A DNA stretch of 34,299 nucleotides from Chlorobiaceae bacterium. Lineage in GTDB: Bacteria > Bacteroidota > Chlorobiia > Chlorobiales > Chlorobiaceae. Position numbers and translations under genes: made by a program. The notes under the pieces are model-generated. The model was not told the origin of the DNA and did no database searches. It saw only the letters and a list, made by a program, of their open reading frames with translations. Every line of letters begins with the position of its first letter. The first letter of the stretch is position 1. The stretch covers positions 1 to 34,299 of the forward strand of contig JAAXXI010000021.1 of NCBI GenBank assembly GCA_013334565.1, written 5' to 3'. This document shows positions 17,783 to 25,160 of the stretch, piece by piece.

Positions 17783-18085
17783 TCAATCGAACAATTCTCC
17801 TAAAAATCCCAGAGGGCCTCCTCTTCTTTTTCTTTTTCCTGTTTTTGGATCGAAATAATAATCATGATCGTCATCATGGTGACTGCCATGATGATACTGT
17901 TGTGTTGGTTCAAAACGCACTTCATGACGATAACCCGTAGCCGATTCATCCATCGAGCGTTCGATGATTTTGTCAAGCTCTCCCCTGTCAAGCCAGACAC
18001 CCCTGCATGAGGGGCAATAATCAATTTCCACATTCTGTCGTACCGAGAGCTGCAGATCGATCGTAGAACATACCGGGCACTTCAT
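17783..18085 (-). CDS. Zinc-ribbon (zf-TFIIB) protein with His/Asp-rich tail
   Basis: A 100-residue cytoplasmic protein. Residues 2-40 are a zf-TFIIB-type zinc ribbon: MKCPVC near the start and CPSCRGVWLDRGELDKII, giving two CxxC pairs. The linker is followed by a strikingly His- and Asp-rich segment, YHHGSHHDDDHDYYFD, then a basic KRKRRGG stretch and a hydrophobic GFLGELFD end. Family members are small proteins of unknown role, often near stress or metal genes; the tail could bind extra metal. The start at 18085 follows GGAGAG by six bases; an ATG four codons upstream has no ribosome site. It lies between the two 173-bp repeats. Confidence 0.82.
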   Translation of the reverse strand: MKCPVCSTIDLQLSVRQNVEIDYCPSCRGVWLDRGELDKIIERSMDESATGYRHEVRFEPTQQYHHGSHHDDDHDYYFDPKTGKRKRRGGPLGFLGELFD

Positions 18086-18389
18086 TGTTCTCTCCATTTA
18101 AGGGTGCATCATCTGAAAAATCATACAGGCACTTTCTTTTGTCCTTCAGAATAATACCAATGGCGGTCTTAAACCGGCATGAAGGAAACCTTAAAAATCC
18201 CTTAAAATCCCGGGATGAACATCTTCTTCTTTACAGGACAAACCGAACAACACATAAATATTACACCCGCTTTTTAAGAAAAATTTAAACAAAGCCTCAG
18301 GTCGCTTTAAGAATTCGGGGGCTACCTTACATCCTGTTAACGATACGGTTGTGTATCGCTTGGTTTCGTTCATATAACCCATTCTGATC
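18086..18389. other. Divergent intergenic region with a palindrome
   Basis: This 304-bp gap separates the divergent zinc-ribbon and DUF4405-like genes and should contain both promoters. It is AT-rich in its middle (CTTTTTAAGAAAAATTTAAA near 18270). The only clear structure is the palindrome at 18341-18358. Confidence 0.4.
18341..18358. promoter_or_regulatory. Palindrome CGATAC-N6-GTATCG, operator candidate
   Basis: A perfect 6-bp inverted repeat with a 6-nt spacer, 31 bp upstream of the DUF4405-like start. The spacing fits a dimeric repressor site overlapping a promoter, but no regulator gene is nearby and a chance palindrome is possible. Confidence 0.35.
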
Positions 18390-18932
18390 ATGAAAGCAGC
18401 AGTAAAAAAATTGGTCACTCCTCTGGTTTCAGGAGCATTCATCATTTCTGCAGTAACCGGACTTCTTCTTTTTTTCGATGTTGAAATCGGGCTTGTGGAA
18501 CCTGCCCACAAATGGCTCAGCTGGGTGCTGCTGTCCGGAATTCTGCTTCATCTTGTTCTGCACTGGAAACAATTCACCGGCTATCTGTCAAGCAAGCCGG
18601 CAACCGCTGTCATAGGCACCGGAATGATTGTCGCGATGCTGGCGGTCTATCCCGGATTCGGTGAAAAAGAAAACGAGGAAGGAAAGGAACAGCTTGGCAG
18701 AATGTCGGCACACGCCCTGACATCGGCTTCACTCGAAACCATGGCCATCGTTACGAAAAGCTCGCCGGAAAATCTTGTCGACCAGCTCGGAAGAACCGGC
18801 ATCATCGTTAAAGACCCCTCTTCGACGATCATGGAAATCGCAAAACAGAACGGTAAAAACGAAAAGGAGCTGCTGGCAGCCTTGCTGGATAATGCCGGTG
18901 CAACAGGAAAAGGGGAAGGAGAACGGGATTAG
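18390..18932 (+). CDS. DUF4405-like membrane protein, probable haem-b type
   Basis: A 180-residue protein with three hydrophobic segments: residues 10-30, 42-62 and 74-92. Histidines in PAHKWLSWVLLSGILLHLVLHWKQF lie on the second helix in the pattern of DUF4405/cytochrome b561-like small membrane proteins, where they could bind haem. The second half (about 95-180) is soluble and charged, with GRMSAHALTSASLETMAIV and a repeat-like SSPENLVDQLGRTGI segment, and has no family I recognise. The short paralogue-like cytochrome gene at 19213 and the multihaem cytochrome suggest a role in membrane electron transfer. A clear hairpin follows at 18961, so it is probably a separate transcript from the cytochrome genes. 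Confidence 0.68.
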   Translation: MKAAVKKLVTPLVSGAFIISAVTGLLLFFDVEIGLVEPAHKWLSWVLLSGILLHLVLHWKQFTGYLSSKPATAVIGTGMIVAMLAVYPGFGEKENEEGKEQLGRMSAHALTSASLETMAIVTKSSPENLVDQLGRTGIIVKDPSSTIMEIAKQNGKNEKELLAALLDNAGATGKGEGERD

Positions 18933-18960
18933 GTTTGAAATTATATGATCACTTCGAAAC

Positions 18961-18989
18961 CTGCCGGTGAGAGAAATACTCACCGGCAG
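18961..18989 (+). terminator. Hairpin after the DUF4405-like gene
   Basis: A perfect 11-bp stem (CTGCCGGTGAG with CTCACCGGCAG) and a 7-nt loop, 28 bp after the stop codon. The T-run after it is weak. It stands just before repeat copy 2. Confidence 0.7.
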
Positions 18990-19009
18990 ATTCCGGTATT
19001 TCATTTCAG

Positions 19010-19182
19010 GACACCTCTCTTTATTGTCGTGAGAAGCACGAGTGCAAGGCGGACGGAGTCCCGACAAGATCGGGATAAACTCCGAAACCGGAGTCCCGAC
19101 GTGTCGGGATGAGGATTTCGATCCCGATTCATCGGGACCAACCCGAGCAATAGGGGTTCGGAACAAATAAAGAGAGGTGCCC
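19010..19182. repeat. 173-bp structured repeat, copy 2 (MITE-like)
   Basis: Highly similar and in the same orientation as 17390-17562. Its ends are ACACCTCTCTTTATTG and, on the minus strand, GGCACCTCTCTTTATTTG. The interior has CGGAGT/ACTCCG around CCCGACAAGATCGGG, then GTCCCGACGTGTCGGGAT and ATCCCGATTCATCGGGAC. Where the two copies differ at the ends, each left end resembles its own right end more than the other copy's left end, which suggests the paired structure is kept. Confidence 0.8.
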
Positions 19183-19212
19183 TTCAATAATAGTAAGATT
19201 ACGACTGTAACG

Positions 19213-19788
19213 ATGTGGAAATCTGTCATGATCCAGAGGGCATTACCCCTCACGCTTTCTTATATACTGCTCATACTTGCGGCACTCTCCCTTGACGCTT
19301 TCCTCCATTTTGCCCATATGGCATGGGTAGGACGTTATCTCGGTGTGCCGGGCACACTCTTTTTTCTTTTATCTTTCGGATATTCGGCAAGGAAAAAAAA
19401 GGTGATCAGAAACGGAGCCCTCGGTATTTTCCTGAGACTTCACTGCAATGCCGGATGGATAGGCACCTTGATGATCCTGATCCACTCAGGCATCCACTTC
19501 AACGCACTTCTGCCATGGGCTGCAACGGCATTCATGCTGATCGTTACCGGCAGCGGACATGTTGGCCAGTATCTCCTGAAAAAAGTGAAAGCGGAAGTGA
19601 AAATGAAATTGCAGTTTTCCGGTGTGACCGCGACCGAAGAGAATCTCGCAGATGAAAAATACTGGGACACCCTGACGGTAAAAACGCTCGAGAAATGGAG
19701 AGGACTGCATATGCCGCTGGTTGCCGTCCTCATCGCCCTCACGTTCATCCATATCGCAGCCATAGCCATTTTCCTCAACTGGAACTGA
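19213..19788 (+). CDS. b-type cytochrome-like membrane protein
   Basis: A 191-residue protein with about four or five membrane segments. Histidines suited to haem binding sit in FLRLHCNAGW, ILIHSGIHFN and LTFIHIAAI, a pattern like cytochrome b561 or ferric-reductase-type membrane domains. The start is taken at the ATG at 19213; an earlier in-frame ATG at 19177 lies inside repeat copy 2 and would be an accident of the repeat. The multihaem cytochrome gene begins 4 bp after the stop, so the two are an operon. The natural reading is a quinol-to-periplasm electron path: this protein takes electrons in the membrane and the c-type cytochrome carries them on. Direction and donor are not shown by the sequence. 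Confidence 0.7.
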   Translation: MWKSVMIQRALPLTLSYILLILAALSLDAFLHFAHMAWVGRYLGVPGTLFFLLSFGYSARKKKVIRNGALGIFLRLHCNAGWIGTLMILIHSGIHFNALLPWAATAFMLIVTGSGHVGQYLLKKVKAEVKMKLQFSGVTATEENLADEKYWDTLTVKTLEKWRGLHMPLVAVLIALTFIHIAAIAIFLNWN

Positions 19789-19792
19789 GATC

Positions 19793-20815
19793 ATGAAACC
19801 TGTGAACGTTTTCGTCCTGTCGGCCATACTCCTTGCAGCACTCATTCTTTCCTTTCCGGACGTGTTTCTCAATCCGGGCCCGCTCCTCCAGGGCCATAAC
19901 CATCTGAAAAAGGATTGCCTGAGCTGCCACCGGCCATTCGAGGGCGCTGCATCGGTACAGTGCGTTTCGTGCCACAAACCCGCCGAAATCGGGCTTAAAG
20001 GCGTCTCTGGCACCCCATTGAAAGCCGGTACCGGAAAAACCCTCTTTCATGGAAATTTCAGCGCGAATACCTGCCGGGACTGCCATACCGACCATAAGGG
20101 AAGTGACGCTGCAAAGGCCCTCAAATCGTTCCGGCATGACCTGCTTCCTCCTGATCGCAGGAACAGTTGTTCAAGCTGCCATGAGGGTGAAAAGCCTGGG
20201 GACGGAATACACCGGCTCGTCCGGCTCGGCTGCGCCGAATGTCACAATACTTCCCGATGGAAACCGGCCGCGTTCGACCACAGCCGCCTCAGCGCGGCAT
20301 CTGCGATAAACTGCATCTCCTGCCACAGGCCCGATCTGCCGACAGACAACATGCACCGGTCATCACAGGCTTCCTGCGCCGTTTGCCACAGCACGAAACA
20401 ATGGAAGCCCGCCACATTCGACCACAGCCGCCTCGGTGCGGCATCTGCGAAAAACTGCATCTCCTGCCACAGGGCCGATCTGCCGACAGACAACATGCAC
20501 CGGTCGGCACAGGCTTCCTGCGCCGTTTGCCACAACACGAAACAATGGAAGCCCGCCACATTCGACCACAGCCGATATTTCAGGCTCGATGGCGATCACC
20601 GGGCAAGCTGCAGGACGTGCCACACCAGTCCCGGCAGTTACAAGTCTTACACCTGCTACGGCTGTCATGAGCACAGCGAAAGCCGTATCGCGTCGGAGCA
20701 CCGTGAAGAAGGTATCTACAACTATCAGAACTGCATGAAATGCCATCGGAACGGAGGTGAGGGAGAAAGGGAAGGCCGGAACAGTCACTGGAAAAGAGAA
20801 GGAGATGATGACTGA
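19793..20815 (+). CDS. Periplasmic multihaem c-type cytochrome (12 CxxCH)
   Basis: A 340-residue exported cytochrome with an N-terminal signal anchor (about residues 5-22). Twelve CxxCH haem sites are visible in order: CLSCH, CVSCH, CRDCH, CSSCH, CAECH, CISCH, CAVCH, CISCH, CAVCH, CRTCH, CYGCH, CMKCH. Further histidines (FDHSR, NMHRS) can serve as distal ligands. The middle is built from a 48-residue unit repeated almost exactly. The protein belongs with the cytochrome c3/c7-like multihaem families that move electrons in the periplasm of sulfur- and metal-using anaerobes. It ends in a charged tail, GGEGEREGRNSHWKREGDDD. It forms an operon with the b-type cytochrome-like gene. The substrate system is not known. 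Confidence 0.9.
   Translation: MKPVNVFVLSAILLAALILSFPDVFLNPGPLLQGHNHLKKDCLSCHRPFEGAASVQCVSCHKPAEIGLKGVSGTPLKAGTGKTLFHGNFSANTCRDCHTDHKGSDAAKALKSFRHDLLPPDRRNSCSSCHEGEKPGDGIHRLVRLGCAECHNTSRWKPAAFDHSRLSAASAINCISCHRPDLPTDNMHRSSQASCAVCHSTKQWKPATFDHSRLGAASAKNCISCHRADLPTDNMHRSAQASCAVCHNTKQWKPATFDHSRYFRLDGDHRASCRTCHTSPGSYKSYTCYGCHEHSESRIASEHREEGIYNYQNCMKCHRNGGEGEREGRNSHWKREGDDD
20273..20560 (+). repeat. Two tandem 144-bp units inside the multihaem cytochrome gene
   Basis: Units 20273-20416 and 20417-20560 differ at only seven positions by eye, about 95% identity. Each encodes 48 residues with two CxxCH sites, starting FDHSRL and running to KQWKPAT. A third partial unit begins at 20561 (FDHSR). The high DNA identity points to recent duplication or gene conversion. 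Confidence 0.92.
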
Positions 20816-20913
20816 AACCCTGCTGCGCCAAATGAAGCATGCATACTGAAATATCAATCCCAATGATAGTATGAGAAACGGTGGGTGTAACGGGAACTTC
20901 CCTGAAAACCTGC

Positions 20914-22194
20914 TCATAACGGAAGCAATAAACGGATTGCCGCCGCTCCCATGACCAGGGTCGCAATCCATCCGATGATGACAGAAAATCGGCCTGCCCT
21001 GTACTTGCCCATCACGTTTTTGTTCGATGCGAGCAGGATGATGACAACCATGAGCGGAACGGCTACGACGCCGTTGATGACCGCACTCCAGAACAGGGCT
21101 TTCATGGGACTGATCGGAGAATATTGAATGATCAGCCCAAGAAGGACGCTGAGCGCTATGATACCGTAAAATCTCCGCGCATTGGAGAACGTCTGCTCCA
21201 GGCCCTCGGACCAGTTCATCGCCTCGGCAAGCGCGTATGCCCCCGATCCCGCCAGAACAGGCACACCGATCAGGCCGACACCCAGAATACCGACGGCAAA
21301 AAGGAGATAGGCAAAATCACCGGCCAATGGCCTGAGCGCACTTGCCGCTTCGGCAGCCGTATCGATATCGGTAATACCGGCCGCATTGAGGGTCACGGCT
21401 GTGGCGAGGATGATAAAATACGCTGAAATATTGGAATAGAACATTCCGCTCCAGGTATCCCAACGTATCCGGCGGAGTTCCTCCTGTGCCTCACGGTTGT
21501 TATTGAGGAGTGGCAGTGCCCCCTTTTTCACATGCATATCCTCAACTTCTTCGGAAGCCTGCCAGAAAAAAAGATAGGGGCTTATCGTCGTTCCGAACAC
21601 GCCGACAATGACCGCAGCCGCATCGGAACTCATGTTCAAACCGGGCCACACCGTTTTCCTTACAACCTGATCCCAGGGTACATGAACGGTAAAAAGCACT
21701 GCCGCATAGGAAAGCAGGCTTAAGGTAAGCCATTTTAAAAATCTGACATACCGATGATAAGGGACAACAATCTGGAGGATGACGGTTCCAAGTACAAAAA
21801 CTGCCGTCATGACATGGCGGTCGAATCCGGTTACCAATTCGGCAACCTCGCCCATCGCGGCGACATCGGCTGCTATGTTGAGGATGTTGGCTGCAAGCAG
21901 GAGGAAAACGACTGAAAAAAGAACGATGGGAGGGTACGTCGTTTTGATATTTGCAGCAAGACCTTTTCCGGTTACCCGGCCAATGCGTGCACACATGGAC
22001 TGAACTGCGGCCATCATGGGAAAAGACAACGGCATGGTCCACAGCATATTCAGGCCAAACTGCGCACCCGCCTGTGAATAGGTTGCAATGCCGCTTGGAT
22101 CGTCGTCAGCGACGCCTGTAATAAGGCCGGGACCAACCCTTGACAATGGATGTTCTTTCAGTCTTTCCTCTATATGCCGGATAATTTTCATCAT
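20914..22194 (-). CDS. Nramp-family divalent metal transporter, atypical metal site
   Basis: A 426-residue transporter with about 11 membrane segments and the Nramp fold. The first helix reads GVADDDPSGIATYSQAGAQFG, so the classical DPGN metal motif is DPSG. In helix six the classical MPH motif is replaced: GTTISPYLFFWQASEEVE. The methionine that favours soft metals such as Mn and Fe is therefore missing, and manganese uptake should not be assumed. The start at 22194 gives MMKIIRHIEERLKEHPLSRVGPG, the usual N-terminus; a frame extending to 22344 adds 50 residues without homology. It converges with the cytochrome operon and is divergent from the GH65 gene. The substrate is uncertain. Confidence 0.88.
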   Translation of the reverse strand: MMKIIRHIEERLKEHPLSRVGPGLITGVADDDPSGIATYSQAGAQFGLNMLWTMPLSFPMMAAVQSMCARIGRVTGKGLAANIKTTYPPIVLFSVVFLLLAANILNIAADVAAMGEVAELVTGFDRHVMTAVFVLGTVILQIVVPYHRYVRFLKWLTLSLLSYAAVLFTVHVPWDQVVRKTVWPGLNMSSDAAAVIVGVFGTTISPYLFFWQASEEVEDMHVKKGALPLLNNNREAQEELRRIRWDTWSGMFYSNISAYFIILATAVTLNAAGITDIDTAAEAASALRPLAGDFAYLLFAVGILGVGLIGVPVLAGSGAYALAEAMNWSEGLEQTFSNARRFYGIIALSVLLGLIIQYSPISPMKALFWSAVINGVVAVPLMVVIILLASNKNVMGKYRAGRFSVIIGWIATLVMGAAAIRLLLPL

Positions 22195-22705
22195 GGTCGT
22201 GTACGACTGAAGCTTTGGCGGTTTCGTCGATCCCTGCAGTCGATCGGGTTCGCACTGTTTCCTGAACAATGCCGAAGGCGTAGGCGACATGAAGTCAGAT
22301 GGTTTTTGAAAACGAAAACCGGACCTTCTTTCAAAAGCCATCAAAGAGTTCGGATCAACCTGCTACATGAGTACGAAAAAAGGAACCTTTCGGTTCCCTG
22401 CATACCTCGAACAACAGTTATTCTGCAAGTCTTGCCGAAATTTGTTTATAAAGCGTGACCTGGCCCTGAAAGTTATTGGCGCTTATCTGAAGCATAAAAA
22501 ACGATTTGCAACCAGGGTTGACGCAATTCCCCCGGAGAAGGCCGATTTTCAAGCCATACCGAGGGATTTATTACGGTCCGATCTTCGTTTCGTAATAATG
22601 CTGGTTGTGTTTATTGATGCTGGCCCGCCTTACAGGTGCTGAAGCTCAGTACCAATTTTTCGTTGAGAGTAACAGAGTTATGTTTACACACACGGAGCGT
22701 GTTTT
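22195..22705. other. Divergent intergenic region, Nramp to GH65
   Basis: This 511-bp region should contain both promoters. A plus-strand frame at 22367-22642 (91 codons, with CKSCRNLFIKRDL) has no recognised family, so it is not annotated as a gene. The ribosome site of the GH65 gene (GGAG near 22692) lies at its end. No other structure was noticed. Confidence 0.35.
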
Positions 22706-25069
22706 ATGGAACAGAGCTCATCGAAGAGATATGCCCACGTTTCGGCTGAAAACGAACAACTCCTCTCCCTTTCTTCAGAAGAGTGGCTGCTGAGACGAAA
22801 AGGTTTTCGCCATTCCGAAAGAAGCCTTCAGGTAAACGAATCCCTCCTGACTATCGGAAATGGCTACCTCAACATCAGGGGTAGCCTTGAAGAACTCCCT
22901 CAAGGGCACTATGGAGGCATGTATATCAGCGGCATATACGACAAGTCGGAAGCGGCCGTGGAAGAACTTGTCAAATGCCCGATGTGGACTGATGTTTCAG
23001 TCTGGGTCGAAGGGCACAAATTTTGTCTTTCGACATGTAAAGCCATATCTCATGAGCAAATCCTCGACATGAGAAAAGGTATCCTTCACCGCAGGACCAC
23101 CTTCAGGAACCCTCACGGAAAAATTCTCACGTTCGAAACCGCCCGGCTTGTCTGCCTGCACGACGACCATCTGGGGTACATGCTTGTCAAAATAACGCCA
23201 AGGAATTTTTCCGGGCCAATCCGGGTCTTTACCGGCCTGAACGGAGAAGTCTTCAACAGGGGCTATTTTCCAAACGAAACCGTCAAACATCTTCATCTTG
23301 AAAGAATCGAACGGGGAAAAACGTTCATGTATCTCGAGATGAAAACCCGAGAACGAGGAATTCGTATTTCTGAAGCTGCATCGTGGAAGCTTGTATACCC
23401 TCGAAATTACAATCACCAGGTAGAACCAAGAATCTATGGAGAGAAGTTTACCAACGAAATCACCATCGAAGCGGAGAAAGGGAAAACCTATATTTTTGAA
23501 AAACTTGCCGTTGTACTGACCTGCAAGGAATCAGAAGCGGACAGAATGTTCACTAAAGGTATCTGCAGACTTAAACGTTTTATCAGAAAAGGTGTTCCGG
23601 CAGAGGTACAATCACATCTCGCAACTTGGGAAAAGAAATGGCAGCAGTCAGATATCGTTATCACAGGTGATGAAAAAGCCCAGCATGCATTACGCTTCAA
23701 TATTTATCAGCTCCTGATCAATGGACCTACAAAGCCAGCCAGCATCGGCGCCAAATTTTTGAGCTCCGAAGGCTATCTGGGCCATATTTTCTGGGACACA
23801 GAGATATTCATTCTTCCATTTTTCATCTACAATTTCCCTGAGACAGCCAGAAATATGCTCCTCTACCGGTACAACACCCTGGAGGGAGCAAAGAAAAATG
23901 CCGCGAAAAAAGGATTTGCCGGGGCGAAATATGCCTGGGAATCCGCTTCGACCGGCGAGGACGTAACACCGAGATTCGCTTCAAAGCTGGAAAGAAACAT
24001 CAGGCTCATCTATACAGGTATGGAAGAAGACCATATCGTATCCGATGTTATCTATGGCGCAGAAAAATATTTCCGTGTTACCGGCGATGAGCGGTTCCTG
24101 ATCGACCATGGGCTCGAAATGATTTTCCTGACGGCAAAGTTCTGGGCGTCCAGAGTCGAAAAGCATGGCGACTGCTATGAAATCAGATGCGTCATCGGTC
24201 CCGACGAATTTCACGAACACGTCAACAATAACGCCTATACCAACTTCATGGTACGCTGGCATCTCAAACTTTCCTACCTGCTTTACACGTATATACGGAA
24301 AAACAACCCAGGCTCTCTTGACAGGCTTGCAGAAAAGATCGGGTTACGACATCAAGAAATTGAATCCTGGCTTGACATAAGCCGCAACATAAAGCTGAAC
24401 TTTGATCCTGAAACAAAACTTTATGAACAGTTCGACGGCTATTTCAAACTGAAGGATTATGTCATCGAAACTTTTGACCGCAAGAACCATCCCATTCTCC
24501 CTCGTGGCGTCAATTACCGGAACATCCATTTGACACGACTGATAAAACAGGCCGATGTCCTCGCAATGATGCTGCTCTTTCCCCATGCATTCAGCGAAGA
24601 GGAAATGCGGGCAAATTTTGATTTCTACGAGCAGCGTACCGCTCACAATTCTTCCCTGAGCCATTGCATGCACGCCATGATGGGGTTGGCGGCGGGCAGG
24701 CGCGCAAAGGCCTACAACTACTTCATGAAAACCGCATTGTTCGATCTTGAAAATATCCATGAAAACACCGCTCTGGGCATTCATGCCGCAGCCGTCGGCG
24801 GCACCTGGCAAACCGTGGTCTATGGGTTCGGCGGGTTTTCCATCAAATCTGACCGACTTGTTTTGAAACCCTGGCTTCCTAAAAAATGGGAGAGCCTTTC
24901 TTTCAGGGTCCACTGGAAAGAAAGGATGGTCAACGTCACGATATATCATGACAGGATATCCATCTTGATTTCTTCTGATGTCGATCTGAACATCCCACTG
25001 AGTCTTTACCGCAAAACGTATCTACTGGCAGCCAACAAGGAACATGTGCTACCTTATTGCACACAATAA
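22706..25069 (+). CDS. Glycoside hydrolase family 65 disaccharide phosphorylase
   Basis: A 787-residue cytoplasmic enzyme of family GH65, whose members split alpha-glucosides (maltose, trehalose, kojibiose, nigerose) with phosphate to give beta-glucose 1-phosphate. The N-terminal beta-sandwich domain (about 20-290) starts with the typical GFRHSERSLQVNESLLTIGNGYL. The (alpha/alpha)6 catalytic domain includes GHIFWDTEIFILPF, and the general-acid glutamate lies in CVIGPDEFHEHVNNNAYTN. LIKQADVLAMML and RTAHNSSLSHCMHA supply phosphate- and sugar-site residues. The C-terminal domain ends near 780. Length is normal. Sugar specificity cannot be chosen by eye. Many GH65 genes sit beside beta-phosphoglucomutase; here an insertion sequence follows and no mutase is present. 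Confidence 0.92.
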   Translation: MEQSSSKRYAHVSAENEQLLSLSSEEWLLRRKGFRHSERSLQVNESLLTIGNGYLNIRGSLEELPQGHYGGMYISGIYDKSEAAVEELVKCPMWTDVSVWVEGHKFCLSTCKAISHEQILDMRKGILHRRTTFRNPHGKILTFETARLVCLHDDHLGYMLVKITPRNFSGPIRVFTGLNGEVFNRGYFPNETVKHLHLERIERGKTFMYLEMKTRERGIRISEAASWKLVYPRNYNHQVEPRIYGEKFTNEITIEAEKGKTYIFEKLAVVLTCKESEADRMFTKGICRLKRFIRKGVPAEVQSHLATWEKKWQQSDIVITGDEKAQHALRFNIYQLLINGPTKPASIGAKFLSSEGYLGHIFWDTEIFILPFFIYNFPETARNMLLYRYNTLEGAKKNAAKKGFAGAKYAWESASTGEDVTPRFASKLERNIRLIYTGMEEDHIVSDVIYGAEKYFRVTGDERFLIDHGLEMIFLTAKFWASRVEKHGDCYEIRCVIGPDEFHEHVNNNAYTNFMVRWHLKLSYLLYTYIRKNNPGSLDRLAEKIGLRHQEIESWLDISRNIKLNFDPETKLYEQFDGYFKLKDYVIETFDRKNHPILPRGVNYRNIHLTRLIKQADVLAMMLLFPHAFSEEEMRANFDFYEQRTAHNSSLSHCMHAMMGLAAGRRAKAYNYFMKTALFDLENIHENTALGIHAAAVGGTWQTVVYGFGGFSIKSDRLVLKPWLPKKWESLSFRVHWKERMVNVTIYHDRISILISSDVDLNIPLSLYRKTYLLAANKEHVLPYCTQ

Positions 25070-25160
25070 TACCAGTTTCAGCAAAGACATTTCCTCAGTT
25101 GATAAAAAAATTATTAACGCAATTGACAGACTGGCTATCCGGGAACAGAACCGCTATTAT

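Noticed and set aside
18729..19253. Minus-strand open frame spanning repeat copy 2
   Set aside because: Its middle is the translated repeat (PVSEFIPILSGLRPPC), which also appears in the other copy; it is not a gene.
20273..20560. Direct repeats considered as a CRISPR array
   Set aside because: The 144-bp units are contiguous, in frame, and encode haem-binding motifs; there are no spacers.
20239..20670. Alternative frame with internal protein repeats in the cytochrome region
   Set aside because: The repetition only reflects the 144-bp tandem units of the real cytochrome frame.
22367..22642. 91-codon plus-strand frame upstream of the GH65 gene
   Set aside because: No family resemblance in a promoter-sized gap; CxxC alone is not enough.
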